Part shown: positions 1-8,030 of the stretch, one piece after another
Position numbering within the stretch: the first letter of the stretch is position 1
Layout of the letters: each line of letters begins with the position of its first letter
Source of the DNA: Actinomycetota bacterium
GTDB taxonomy: Bacteria; Actinomycetota; Geothermincolia; Geothermincolales; RBG-13-55-18
Assembly: GCA_016931915.1 (NCBI GenBank)
Contig: JAFGDU010000124.1
Span: forward strand, 1 to 39,498
Reading direction: 5' to 3'
Length of the DNA: 39,498 bases
Position numbers and translations under genes: made by a program
Notes under the pieces: model-generated
Told to the model about the DNA's origin: nothing
The model's database searches: none
Seen by the model: the letters and a program-made list of their open reading frames with translations, nothing else

Positions 1-866
1 AGGATCAGGGCGATGATAGTCGCCGAAGCGTCGTAGTAGACCGCCAGTTCCAACCCCGTCCCGCTGATAAAGGAGGGAAAGAACGTCGCGATCACGCTGT
101 AGAGGTACGCCGCGGTGGTGCCTACGGCGATGAGTGTGTTCATGTCCGTTGTCCCGTGCCGTGCCGCCTTGAAGGCAGCGCGGTAAAAAGTAAGGCCGGG
201 CCAGAACTGTACGGGTGTGGCGAGCACGAAAAGGACGATGAACATGGTCCGCTGCGGAATATCCTGCAATCCGGGTATATGCATGCCGGCCATGGAAAGA
301 AACATGATCACCGCTGCTGAAGCGGCACTGTAGATCAGCTTTATCCTGAGCAGCCTGGTCTCCCGCTCGCGCCGCCTGCGTTCGCGATCCAGTGCCTCCT
401 CACCCTCGGCCGTGGCCAGCAGTTTATAGCCGGCGGCATCCACGGCACGCGCCATGCTCTGGTAAGAGGTCTGCTCGGGGTTGAAAGTGACCGTGGCACG
501 CTCGGTCGCCAGGTTTACATCGGCGCTTACGACCCCCTCCACCTCGGAGAGCGCCTTTTCCACCCTTGCTACGCACGACGCACAGGTCATGCCCTCCACG
601 GCGTAAACGGCCTTCTCGAGGCTTGCCTGGTAGCCCAATCCCTCTATGGTGCCCACGATGTCGTCTATATCCGTCTCGCCGGGTCGGAAAGCGACCGTCG
701 CCTTCTCAGAGGCAAGGTTGACCGCGGCGCTGTCCACCCCCGGCATGCCGCTCAAGGCCTTCTCGACCTTGTTGGCGCAGGTGGCACAGGTCATGCCGCC
801 GACGTTAATCACCACCCTGCTGGCGGTATCCTTATTTTTCTCCTTGCTCTCATCCGCTGCATCCAA
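1..866 (-). CDS. copA: Copper-translocating P-type ATPase, N-terminal part (cut by window edge)
   Basis: This is the first ~288 residues of a heavy-metal P1B-type ATPase that pumps Cu(I) across the cytoplasmic membrane. The translation has two successive HMA metal-binding domains with GMTCATC (Cys27/Cys30) and GMTCASC (Cys95/Cys98). An Arg-rich linker and the first hydrophobic membrane segments follow, from about residue 175. The P-loop, DKTG phosphorylation site and CPC membrane motif would lie beyond position 1 and cannot be checked. No ATG precedes the first HMA domain in frame. A TTG at 866 with GGGGAG nine bases upstream is the best start. Cu(I) rather than Zn/Cd specificity is inferred from the paired MTCxxC domains. 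No CopZ or CsoR gene is visible beside it. Confidence 0.88.
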   Translation of the reverse strand, partial: MDAADESKEKNKDTASRVVINVGGMTCATCANKVEKALSGMPGVDSAAVNLASEKATVAFRPGETDIDDIVGTIEGLGYQASLEKAVYAVEGMTCASCVARVEKALSEVEGVVSADVNLATERATVTFNPEQTSYQSMARAVDAAGYKLLATAEGEEALDRERRRRERETRLLRIKLIYSAASAAVIMFLSMAGMHIPGLQDIPQRTMFIVLFVLATPVQFWPGLTFYRAAFKAARHGTTDMNTLIAVGTTAAYLYSVIATFFPSFISGTGLELAVYYDASATIIALI

Positions 867-1045
867 TCCGACCCACTCCCCTCTAAGTCGGCGGCCCCCC
901 TCCGGGCGGCCGCCGCTCAAGGTTACTCTTCAGTTCTTCCCTCTCACCAACCATTTCCGTCCGGTGGGTCCATCTTTCCTCCATACCTTTCTCTATCCTA
1001 TATTGTCCCGCGATAACCCCGCCTCCGCTATGAGCGAGGTCACCG

Positions 1046-1095
1046 GGGGTCAGCCCTCCATTTTCAACGTTGGGGGTCAGGCCTCCACGTTGCAA
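1046..1095. repeat. Two tandem GGGGTCAG-headed repeat units
   Basis: Two copies of a GGGGTCAG[C/G]CCTCCA unit sit 27 bp apart (1046-1060 and 1073-1087), each followed by an ...AACGTT/ACGTTG tail. They belong to the same family as the larger inverted repeat at 1169-1291. The 439-bp gap between the ATPase start and the next gene holds only these units; I see no gene or RNA in it. Confidence 0.6.
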
Positions 1096-1168
1096 AGAAC
1101 AGCTGGCGTACACCTACAGATGAGATCCCTATGAACCGCGTGGAATGTCACGAGCTTTCTATAGCATC

Positions 1169-1291
1169 GGGGTCAGCGGCTGCCAGGGGTCAGCCCTCTA
1201 CATTCCATCCCTCCACATTCCACATGATTGCCAGCGCCAATCGGCAGATGAAGACTCCATCGAATCAGGTGGAATGTGGGGGGCTGACCCC
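1169..1291. repeat. REP-like inverted repeat with GGGGTCAG / CTGACCCC ends
   Basis: GGGGTCAG occurs at 1169 and again at 1186-1200, where it is followed by CTCCACATTCCAC (1211-1223). The complement, GTGGAATGTG plus GGGGGCTGACCCC, lies at 1269-1291. The two arms can pair into a long imperfect hairpin. An extra half arm, GTGGAATGTCAC, is at 1140-1151. The GGGGTCAG...CTGACCCC head resembles REP elements moved by RAYT-type (IS200-like) transposases in other genomes, but no transposase is in the window. The element ends just upstream of the UPF0104 gene at 1306. Confidence 0.6.
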
Positions 1292-1305
1292 GTTAGAATG
1301 CCGGT

Positions 1306-2451
1306 ATGGGCGAAGAGATGCTACCGGATGGACAGGGTTCCCTCGACAATGCCAGGCTGCGGCGGGGCCTGATCCTGGCTGTAGCACTCTCGGCGGCCAC
1401 CCTGGTCATCATCTCCCTGGCCACCCTGGACCGCGCTACCTTCGAAGCCCTCTCCGATCTCTCTCCGGGTTTCCTGGTGCTTGCAGCTGCGCTCTCTCTC
1501 GGAAGGTGGCTGTGGTCGGTAGTGCGCATGCGTATCCTCGTAGGCTCCATCGGCAGAAACCTCCCCCTGGGCAGCATCGTGAAGACGGTGTATGCCGGCT
1601 ATTTCACCGGTCTTATCACGCCATGGAGGGCCGGGGGGGTAACGGGAGAGATGGTCTTCCTGTACGGATACGGGCTGGATGCAGGAGAGGCCATCGCCGT
1701 GGTCTCCTTCGGCGCCTGCATTTCCACGGCGCTGCTCATGCTCTTCTTTCCTTTCGTCATCTGGATCGCCAGCAGCCATATCGACCTGTCCCTATCCATC
1801 CAGGGGATCCTTTTCTCCGCCCTGGCCGTCGGGCTGCTGTACCTGGCCCTGGTGCTGTGGGCGATCCTGCGTCCCCACACCATGGTGGGAGACACCCTCC
1901 TCAAACACTCACCGGGATTCCTGCGCAGTAGGGCGTGGTACCGCCGCTTTCTCGCACGCCTCTCGGCTGAGATCCAGACCTTCGTGGAGTCGTTACGGCG
2001 CATCGTGAAGCTGGGCAGGGTGAGGCTGATGGCGGTGGTCGCGCTTACCGCTCTCTACTGGTTTACCGGGTTCATGGCCATCCCGGTGGCGGTGGTGGGC
2101 CTGGGATACGGTTCCTATTTCTGGAAGGCGATCGTTGCGCAGCTCGTGGTCCAGATCCTTATGCCCTTCGTTCCCACACCGGGGGCGAGCGGCATAGGGG
2201 AGGTCGGCTTCCTCTTCGTATACAAGAGCGTCATCCCCGACGCGGGGGTAGCCGGGCTGCTTACCCTTATCTGGCGCTTCATCGACTTCTACCTGGGTCT
2301 CCTGGTGGGAGGGGCCGCTTTCATCCTCATCATGCGAGACTTCGGCAAGCGCCCGCGCAGGAAGACGGAGGTGGAAGAAGCGGGGCAGGAAGCGCCTGGG
2401 GACGGGAACGGACAGCGGTGCGATGGCGGGCTCGAGCGCCCGGGCGACTGA
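1306..2451 (+). CDS. UPF0104 / LPG-synthase transmembrane-domain membrane protein (flippase-like)
   Basis: The protein has 381 residues and repeated hydrophobic segments, about seven to eight predicted membrane spans. It has the hallmarks of the lysylphosphatidylglycerol synthetase TM family (PF03706, UPF0104): the segment YFTGLITPWRAGGVTGEMV near residue 100, and MPFVPTPGASGIGEVGFLF near residue 290. Family members are integral membrane proteins linked to lipid or glycan translocation; the substrate here is unknown. No soluble LPG-synthase catalytic domain is attached, only a short charged C-terminus. The ATG at 1306 lacks a clear ribosome-binding site. A second in-frame ATG at 1318 is preceded directly by GAAGAG, too close to help. 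The gene may be transcribed from within the REP-like region. Confidence 0.82.
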   Translation: MGEEMLPDGQGSLDNARLRRGLILAVALSAATLVIISLATLDRATFEALSDLSPGFLVLAAALSLGRWLWSVVRMRILVGSIGRNLPLGSIVKTVYAGYFTGLITPWRAGGVTGEMVFLYGYGLDAGEAIAVVSFGACISTALLMLFFPFVIWIASSHIDLSLSIQGILFSALAVGLLYLALVLWAILRPHTMVGDTLLKHSPGFLRSRAWYRRFLARLSAEIQTFVESLRRIVKLGRVRLMAVVALTALYWFTGFMAIPVAVVGLGYGSYFWKAIVAQLVVQILMPFVPTPGASGIGEVGFLFVYKSVIPDAGVAGLLTLIWRFIDFYLGLLVGGAAFILIMRDFGKRPRRKTEVEEAGQEAPGDGNGQRCDGGLERPGD

Positions 2452-2527
2452 TACGCTGATATAATCTTGTTTGGTCCAATATCGGACGATAGCTTATCGC
2501 GGCAAGAACGAGTTGAAAGGAGGGGAC

Positions 2528-3343
2528 ATGTTCGGTCCCGGCGACCTCACATTGATCATAGGAGAGAGGATCAACCCCACCGGGCGCGCCGTCCTGGCCG
2601 AGGAACTGCGCGAGGGCAAACTCGACCGGGCTCTGTCCGACGCCGCGGCTCAGGCTGCGGCCGGCGCGGACTACATAGACGTAAACGTCGGCGCCGCGGG
2701 CGTTGACGAGGTAGCACTGCTGCCGCGCCTGGTAGAGGCCGTTGCCGCGGAGACCGGACTGCCCATATGCGTTGACTCCGCTGACCCCGCCGCTCTCGCA
2801 GCAGCCCTGGATACATACGATGACCCCAACGCTATCGTCAACTCTGTCACCGCCGACGATGAGAGCATGGACGCGGTGCTGCCCCTGGTGGGCGAGTGCG
2901 GTTGCTACGTCATCGGCATGACCAAGGACAGGGGGGGCATTCCGGCGAGCGTGGATGGGCGGAGGGAAAAGGCGGAGCGTATCCTGGAGCGCGCCAATTC
3001 CTTCGACATCCCCGCCGAGAGGGTACTCGTGGACTGCCTCACCATACCCGCCGCCACGGACACGGACGCAACCGCGGTAACGCTGCAGGCCATCTCGGAC
3101 ATCAGGCGCAAGCTGGGATGCCCGGTGGTCCTCGGTGCCTCCAATATAAGCTTCGGCATGCCCGAAAGGCCGGTGCTCAACTCCACTTTCCTGGCGCTGG
3201 CGGTGCAGGCAGGCCTCGCGGCAGCCATCGTCAATCCTCTGGAGGAAGGCCTGGTCCTCTCCATACGCGCGGCCGATTTCCTGCTGGGCAAGGACAAGAT
3301 GGGGAGAGCGTACCTCAAGTATTACCGCTCCCACAAAGCATGA
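2528..3343 (+). CDS. Methyltetrahydrofolate:corrinoid methyltransferase (pterin-binding, AcsE/MtgA-like)
   Basis: The product (271 residues) is a single pterin-binding TIM barrel (PF00809). It begins with the characteristic IIGERINPTG, has YIDVNVGA near residue 50, ICVDSAD near residue 83 and GASNISFGMPERP near residue 215. The Asn of that last motif corresponds to the one that contacts N5 of methyl-THF in AcsE/MetH-type enzymes. The family transfers a methyl group between tetrahydrofolate and the cobalt of a corrinoid protein. The start is ATG 2528 behind AAAGGAGGGG; an upstream TTG at 2471 has no such site. The activator gene begins 13 bp downstream, so the two are clearly co-transcribed. 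No corrinoid-binding protein is in the window, so the partner must be elsewhere. Confidence 0.85.
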   Translation: MFGPGDLTLIIGERINPTGRAVLAEELREGKLDRALSDAAAQAAAGADYIDVNVGAAGVDEVALLPRLVEAVAAETGLPICVDSADPAALAAALDTYDDPNAIVNSVTADDESMDAVLPLVGECGCYVIGMTKDRGGIPASVDGRREKAERILERANSFDIPAERVLVDCLTIPAATDTDATAVTLQAISDIRRKLGCPVVLGASNISFGMPERPVLNSTFLALAVQAGLAAAIVNPLEEGLVLSIRAADFLLGKDKMGRAYLKYYRSHKA

Positions 3344-3356
3344 AAAGAAGGGCGTC

Positions 3357-5204
3357 GTGGAATACCGCATAGACGTACAGCCTCTGGGAAAGCAGTTTCT
3401 ATATGGCGGTGAGGATGACCTTCTCACGGCCCTCCATGACGCCGGCATTGACGTCGAGAGCGTATGCGGCGGCATGGGATCGTGCGGCAAGTGTCGCATA
3501 CACATCCTGGAGGGAAAAGCCTCCGACCCCACGCCGCAGGAAGGAGACCTCCTATCGCGCGAGCAGCTTGCCCATGGTGAGCGGTTTGCCTGCCAGGTTT
3601 ACCCCCAGGGCGACCTGTCTATATATATACCCGCCTCTTCCCTTACCTCGCAGCAGAAACTGCAGCTGGACAGCCAGCTGGAGGTCAGCGATACAGCGCC
3701 GGCGGTGTATTCCCGCGATCTCGAGGTCGAGATTCCCACCACTCCCGGAGACCCGGGGTCGGACCTCTTCCGCGTGGAAGACGCCCTGCGCACCGCGGCT
3801 CCCGGAGTGGAAGTAAGGCGGGTGGACCTGCTGGGATTGAGAGATATCCCCAAGCTGCTGCGGGAAAACGGGGGGAAGGTAGCCGCCCTCCTGCGCGGGG
3901 AGGAGTTGCTCGGCCTCGCCCCCGCCGGGGAAACCCCCCTCGGCCTGGCGGTGGACCTCGGCAGTACCAAGGTAGCCCTGTTTCTCTACGACCTCTCGCA
4001 GGGGATCATGCTCGCAAGCCGCGGCTTTCTCAACCCCCAGATAGCGCACGGCGAGGACATCGTCACCCGCATACAGTACGCCATCGAGGGCAATGCCCCA
4101 CGCCTCATGCAAGTGGTGGTCGAGGGCATAAACGCCGCCCTCAGCGAGATGCTGGCGGAAACGGGGCACACCCGGAGAGCGGTATGCGAGATGGTACTGG
4201 TCGGCAACACCGCCATGCACCATCTTTTTCTCGGCCTTCCCGTGGAGCAGCTCGGCAAAAGCCCCTACCTCCCGGCTACCGACCTGCCGCTGGAGGTCAA
4301 AGCCAGGGAGCTCGGCCTGGAACTCAACCCTGCCGCCGTGGTATACATGCCGCCCCCGATAGCCGGCTACGTGGGGTCCGACCACCTGGCGGCGCTGGCC
4401 GCCGCGCGCCTTTGGGACAATCCGGGCCCGTGCCTGCTGCTGGATATCGGGACCAATACCGAGGTAGCGCTCAAGGTGGGTGACACCATACGCTCCTGTT
4501 CCTGCGCCTCCGGGCCCGCCTTCGAGGGAGGAGGCCTGAGCCAGGGCATGAGGGCCGGAGAGGGTGCCATCGAGGGAGTGTCCATCGATGCCGGCGGCAA
4601 GCTGGAGCTGGCCGTGATCGGCAATGCACCGCCGGAGGGCATCTGCGGCTCCGGTATCCTGGGGGCCATGGCTGCCCTTGTCGCGGCGGAGATCGTCGAT
4701 GCCAGCGGACGCATACTGGAGGGAGTGTCCGGGGTGGAACGGCGCGACGGGGAATTGGTCTTCTACCTCTCTCCTCCCGGCAGCGACGGCAGCAGCGGAG
4801 TGGCGGTCACGCAGAACGACATCCGCGAGATACAGAAGGCCAAGGGGGCCATACGCGCGGGCATAGACGCCCTCCTCGCGGAGGCCGGACTGGGCCATGA
4901 TGAACTGCGGGAGATCATTCTGGCGGGAGCTTTCGGTACCTACATCGACCCGGCCGCGGCCCTCTCCATCTCCCTGCTCCCTCCCGTTACCCTGGACCGC
5001 ATCAAGCAGGTAGGCAACGCCGCTGGCGCGGGCGCCCGCTCCATGCTCCTCTCCACGGCCATGCGCAGCGAGTCGGAAGAAGCTGCCGGGAGGATAGAAT
5101 ACCTGGAGCTGTCCTCATATCCTACTCTGAGCACCCTCTTCGCCGCCGACATGTATCTCAGCGAGAAAGCGGTGCTGGAGGCCAAGCAGCGCTTCAAGCT
5201 CTAA
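3357..5204 (+). CDS. Reductive activator of corrinoid proteins (2Fe-2S ferredoxin + ASKHA ATPase, RACo/RamA-like)
   Basis: The product has 615 residues. The N-terminal ~90 form a plant-type [2Fe-2S] domain with Cys37, Cys43, Cys46 (motif CGGMGSCGKC) and Cys79. After a linker comes an actin-like ATPase part with GLAVDLGSTKVA near residue 197, LVGNTAMHHL near 280 and LLLDIGTNTEVAL near 360. The C-terminal RACo/DUF4445 region includes LAGAFGTYIDP near 523. Such proteins use ATP and low-potential electrons to rescue inactive Co(II) corrinoid to Co(I). The start is GTG 3357 behind AAGAAGGG, 13 bp after the methyltransferase stop. The gene pair is therefore a methyltransferase with its own reactivase. 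The electron donor is not evident here. Confidence 0.9.
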   Translation: MEYRIDVQPLGKQFLYGGEDDLLTALHDAGIDVESVCGGMGSCGKCRIHILEGKASDPTPQEGDLLSREQLAHGERFACQVYPQGDLSIYIPASSLTSQQKLQLDSQLEVSDTAPAVYSRDLEVEIPTTPGDPGSDLFRVEDALRTAAPGVEVRRVDLLGLRDIPKLLRENGGKVAALLRGEELLGLAPAGETPLGLAVDLGSTKVALFLYDLSQGIMLASRGFLNPQIAHGEDIVTRIQYAIEGNAPRLMQVVVEGINAALSEMLAETGHTRRAVCEMVLVGNTAMHHLFLGLPVEQLGKSPYLPATDLPLEVKARELGLELNPAAVVYMPPPIAGYVGSDHLAALAAARLWDNPGPCLLLDIGTNTEVALKVGDTIRSCSCASGPAFEGGGLSQGMRAGEGAIEGVSIDAGGKLELAVIGNAPPEGICGSGILGAMAALVAAEIVDASGRILEGVSGVERRDGELVFYLSPPGSDGSSGVAVTQNDIREIQKAKGAIRAGIDALLAEAGLGHDELREIILAGAFGTYIDPAAALSISLLPPVTLDRIKQVGNAAGAGARSMLLSTAMRSESEEAAGRIEYLELSSYPTLSTLFAADMYLSEKAVLEAKQRFKL

Positions 5205-5328
5205 GTCCGCCACGCCACTACAAGCGAACGCCCTCCCTTTTCACTAATGCTATGGGGAGCCCAGCCCGATATATCTACCAGCGTATAGTGCGGTCTATGC
5301 ATGACCGCCACGGCGAAAAGGCAGTACG

Positions 5329-6468
5329 ATGGCAGGAGGCATGGAGGGTAGCGGCGCCCCGCGTCAGGACAAGTCATGGCTGTGGTGCTGGGGTGTAAGC
5401 GGCTGGCTCTTCCTTGGTATCGCGGGAGCCACCGTCGTCCTGGGGATGGCTTACTCCAAGGTCCATCAGGTCCTCATCCCATTGGTCATCGCGGTGATCA
5501 TCGGCATACTCCTGGAGCCTTTCGTAGGCTTCATGACCCGCCATCACATCCCGAGATGGCTGGCGACTCTGATCATGATGATCATCATCGTGATCGTGGT
5601 GGCCGGCTTCCTGACCGTGATCGTATACGGCATCTCGACCGAGGCAGGCGCCATCGGCCAGCAGGTGGAGGACGGCGTCAACCGTATCAAGGACTGGCTG
5701 GACAACCTCAAGGTGAGCGGCTCCTTCGCCAACTGGGTCCACGACCAGATCGTAAAGGCCTGGCCCTCGGTGACCAGCGGCATCGCGAACGAGCTGGCGG
5801 GCAGCCTGCACGGGCTTACCTCCTTCCTCATCGGAGCCTTTATCGGTTTCTTCATCCTCATGTTCATCCTCGCCGACGACGGCACCATCAAGGAATGGGT
5901 AGCAGGCCATATGGGAGTGCCCAGGGACGAGGGGGGTATGATCCTGGTAGAGGTGACGGCCTCCATCCGGGGATACTTCAAGGGCACGACCATCATCGCC
6001 GCCGTCGATTCCATGCTGGTGGTGATAGTGGCCCTCATACTGAGGCTGCCGCTGGTGGGGGCCATCGGCCTGGTCAGCTTTATAACCTGCTTTATACCTT
6101 CCTTCGGGGGATACCTGGGCGGCGCCTTCGCGGTCCTCATCGCCCTGGCGGCCAAGGGTCTGACCGGTGGTATCGTCATGCTCGCCCTGGTGATCATCAT
6201 CCATACCGTGCTGCAGAACCCGGTGCAGGCCATCGCCTACGGCAAGACCCTCAAGATGCATCCCCTGGTCGCCCTGCTGGTGACCCTTATCGGCGCGGTC
6301 TTCGCGGGCATCTTCGGCGCTATCCTCGCCGTGCCCGTCACCGCCGTCTTCCTGAAGGTCTCGCGCATGCTCAAGGAAGCGCGTACGCAGGGTGCAGGTT
6401 CGCCCGCATGCGACGACACCCCCCCTAACGGGGAGGAAAAAAGCCCGCCGGCCATCGAGCCGGTATAG
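5329..6468 (+). CDS. AI-2E family transporter (PerM/UPF0118-type permease)
   Basis: The protein (379 residues) has the layout of PF01594. Two N-terminal hydrophobic pairs (about residues 25-80 and 85-110) are followed by an extracytoplasmic or amphipathic segment (~115-165). A further block of membrane helices contains the family-typical stretches FITCFIPSFGGYLGG (near 245) and LQNPVQAIAYGKTLKMHPLVALLVTLIGA (near 290). The family includes the AI-2 exporter TqsA and Na+/H+ antiporters, so the substrate cannot be assigned. ATG 5329 has AAAAGG seven bases upstream. The gene lies 124 bp behind the corrinoid activator and may be a separate unit; nothing ties it to methyl transfer. The C-terminal ~25 residues are polar and Pro-rich. 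Confidence 0.85.
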   Translation: MAGGMEGSGAPRQDKSWLWCWGVSGWLFLGIAGATVVLGMAYSKVHQVLIPLVIAVIIGILLEPFVGFMTRHHIPRWLATLIMMIIIVIVVAGFLTVIVYGISTEAGAIGQQVEDGVNRIKDWLDNLKVSGSFANWVHDQIVKAWPSVTSGIANELAGSLHGLTSFLIGAFIGFFILMFILADDGTIKEWVAGHMGVPRDEGGMILVEVTASIRGYFKGTTIIAAVDSMLVVIVALILRLPLVGAIGLVSFITCFIPSFGGYLGGAFAVLIALAAKGLTGGIVMLALVIIIHTVLQNPVQAIAYGKTLKMHPLVALLVTLIGAVFAGIFGAILAVPVTAVFLKVSRMLKEARTQGAGSPACDDTPPNGEEKSPPAIEPV

Positions 6469-6685
6469 CAGACGCCATCAACCGAGGGCGCAAGAGACTG
6501 CCCCGCACACGCATCCCTCCACATCCGAGGATACCGGTAATGAGAAATGCAAGACTGCGTAAAGCCTTGTAGTGCAGGCCTCGGTAAGATGCTGCCGTTT
6601 GGGAGCAGAGCCCTGATGCCGTCCGCGCAGAGAGATTCTACTCCCGATGCACTGATTTAACCCGATGGTCAAAGTCCGATATCTC

Positions 6686-7918
6686 TTATTCGTTGACGAT
6701 GGCCTCACCTGCCACCAATGCCAGGTAATCGTTGGAGCCGTCCTCGATGAGGCCGGCGCGCGCGTCCCGGAAGAACTTCTCCACCGCCGACTCCTTGGAG
6801 AGACCGAAACCACCCATCAGTTGCACCGCCTCGTTCGCAACCTCGAAGGCCGCCTGGGTACAGAAGACCTTGGAGGCGATGGAATATTGCGTGAAGGGCG
6901 GGTTGGTATTGAAGTTGAAGTCCATAACCGCGCGCGAGAAGGCCCGGCAGGCCTCCACCTGCTTGAACATGTGGAAGAGCTTGAAGCGCACCATCTGGTG
7001 CTCGATGAGCTTTTTCCCGCCCTGCACCCGCTCCTTGCAGTAAGCCAGTGCCTCCTCATAGCAAGCCCGCGCTACGCCGGTGAAGAAAGCGCCCATGCTG
7101 GCGTTTGCGGTGGAGAGGGTTATATCGAGGATGGCCTCGTAGCTCTCCTCGTCGACGATCATGTATTCCTTTGGAACCCGCACGTTGTCGAAGTAGATCT
7201 CCCCCTGGTTCAAGGCACGCTGACCCAGCTTGTTCCAGGGCTTGCCGCGGGTTACACCCGGCAGGTCCAATGGGATTATACAGATGCCGCCGCCCGCCAT
7301 ACCCATCTCGGGCTCGATGGTCAGGTAGGCGCAGGCGTGGGTGGAAATGGTGCCGCAGGATACCCAGGCCGCCTTGGTACCGTTGATGACATAATCGTCT
7401 CCGTCCAGGGTCGCCCGGCAGGCGGTCTTGGCGATCTCCGGGTCGGAGAACTGCTCCGTAAAGGGCCCCAGGGTGTCGGAACCGTGATCGGGTTCGGTTA
7501 TCGCCCAGCACCCGATGATCTTTGCCTCCTCGTCCTCGCAATAGGGGACGATGATGTTATCTATCAGGAACTCGGTGGGCACCATGCTGGCGATGAAGGC
7601 CGGGAAGCATGCCACCCCGAAGGCGATCATGAAATCGATGCTGCCCCAGGATATCTCCTCGAAGAGTATGTGCACCTCCAGGGGGGAGAAACCGCCTCCG
7701 CCATAGATCTCCGGGAGGAGTATCTTGTGCATGCCGATCTTGTAGCCTTTCTTGAATACATCCCAGAATATGGATTCCTTGGCTATTACGTCCTCGGGAT
7801 CCAGCTTGTCCAGATCCAGGCTGGCCGGGCGCAGCACCTCCTCGGCGAAGGTATGCACCATGTCCCGGTTCATCCTCTGTACCTTGGTGATACCAAGGTT
7901 CAGGTCCATATAACTCAA
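6686..7918 (-). CDS. Acyl-CoA dehydrogenase family protein with altered catalytic motif
   Basis: The protein has 410 residues and the full acyl-CoA dehydrogenase fold: an N-terminal helical domain, the mid-domain motif CWAITEPDHGSDT (near residue 150), the beta-domain stretch INGTKAAWVSCG (near 195), and the C-terminal helical domain with AVQLMGGFGLSKESAVEKFFRDARAG. It should oxidise an acyl-CoA with FAD and pass electrons to ETF or a similar acceptor. The usual I-Y-E-G-T catalytic-base motif reads I-E-D-G-S (Glu392-Asp393), so Asp stands at the canonical Glu position with a Glu one residue earlier. The TTG start at 7918 has GAGGGGG seven bases upstream; an ATG at 7909 is too far from it. It is the last gene of the 11504-6686 operon. 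Confidence 0.88.
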   Translation of the reverse strand: MSYMDLNLGITKVQRMNRDMVHTFAEEVLRPASLDLDKLDPEDVIAKESIFWDVFKKGYKIGMHKILLPEIYGGGGFSPLEVHILFEEISWGSIDFMIAFGVACFPAFIASMVPTEFLIDNIIVPYCEDEEAKIIGCWAITEPDHGSDTLGPFTEQFSDPEIAKTACRATLDGDDYVINGTKAAWVSCGTISTHACAYLTIEPEMGMAGGGICIIPLDLPGVTRGKPWNKLGQRALNQGEIYFDNVRVPKEYMIVDEESYEAILDITLSTANASMGAFFTGVARACYEEALAYCKERVQGGKKLIEHQMVRFKLFHMFKQVEACRAFSRAVMDFNFNTNPPFTQYSIASKVFCTQAAFEVANEAVQLMGGFGLSKESAVEKFFRDARAGLIEDGSNDYLALVAGEAIVNE

Positions 7919-7939
7919 CTTCGCACCCCCTCTCGTATA

Positions 7940-8030
7940 GGGTCAGGTCTTTAGTTTTGAATATGCTTCCATCGATTTACATTAATTGTCAATATATACC
8001 TCCTAATTCAAAAATAAAGATGTGACCCCT
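7940..8030. repeat. REP-like inverted repeat (GGGTCAGG...GTGACCCC)
   Basis: The arm at 7940-7963 (GGGTCAGGTCTTTAG then TTTTGAATA) pairs imperfectly with 8003-8030 (TAATTCAAAAATAAAG then ATGTGACCCC) around a ~40-bp AT-rich loop. It fills the gap between the acyl-CoA synthetase stop and the dehydrogenase start, overlapping the last codons of the synthetase. Its head matches the GGGGTCAG family seen at 1046-1291, although loop and stem sequences differ. Inside an operon it could act as an mRNA stabiliser or attenuator. Confidence 0.55.

Noticed and set aside
1046..1291. CRISPR-like array from repeated GGGGTCAG units
   Set aside because: Units are irregularly spaced, differ in length and orientation and form a single inverted repeat; there are no spacers of constant size and no cas genes.
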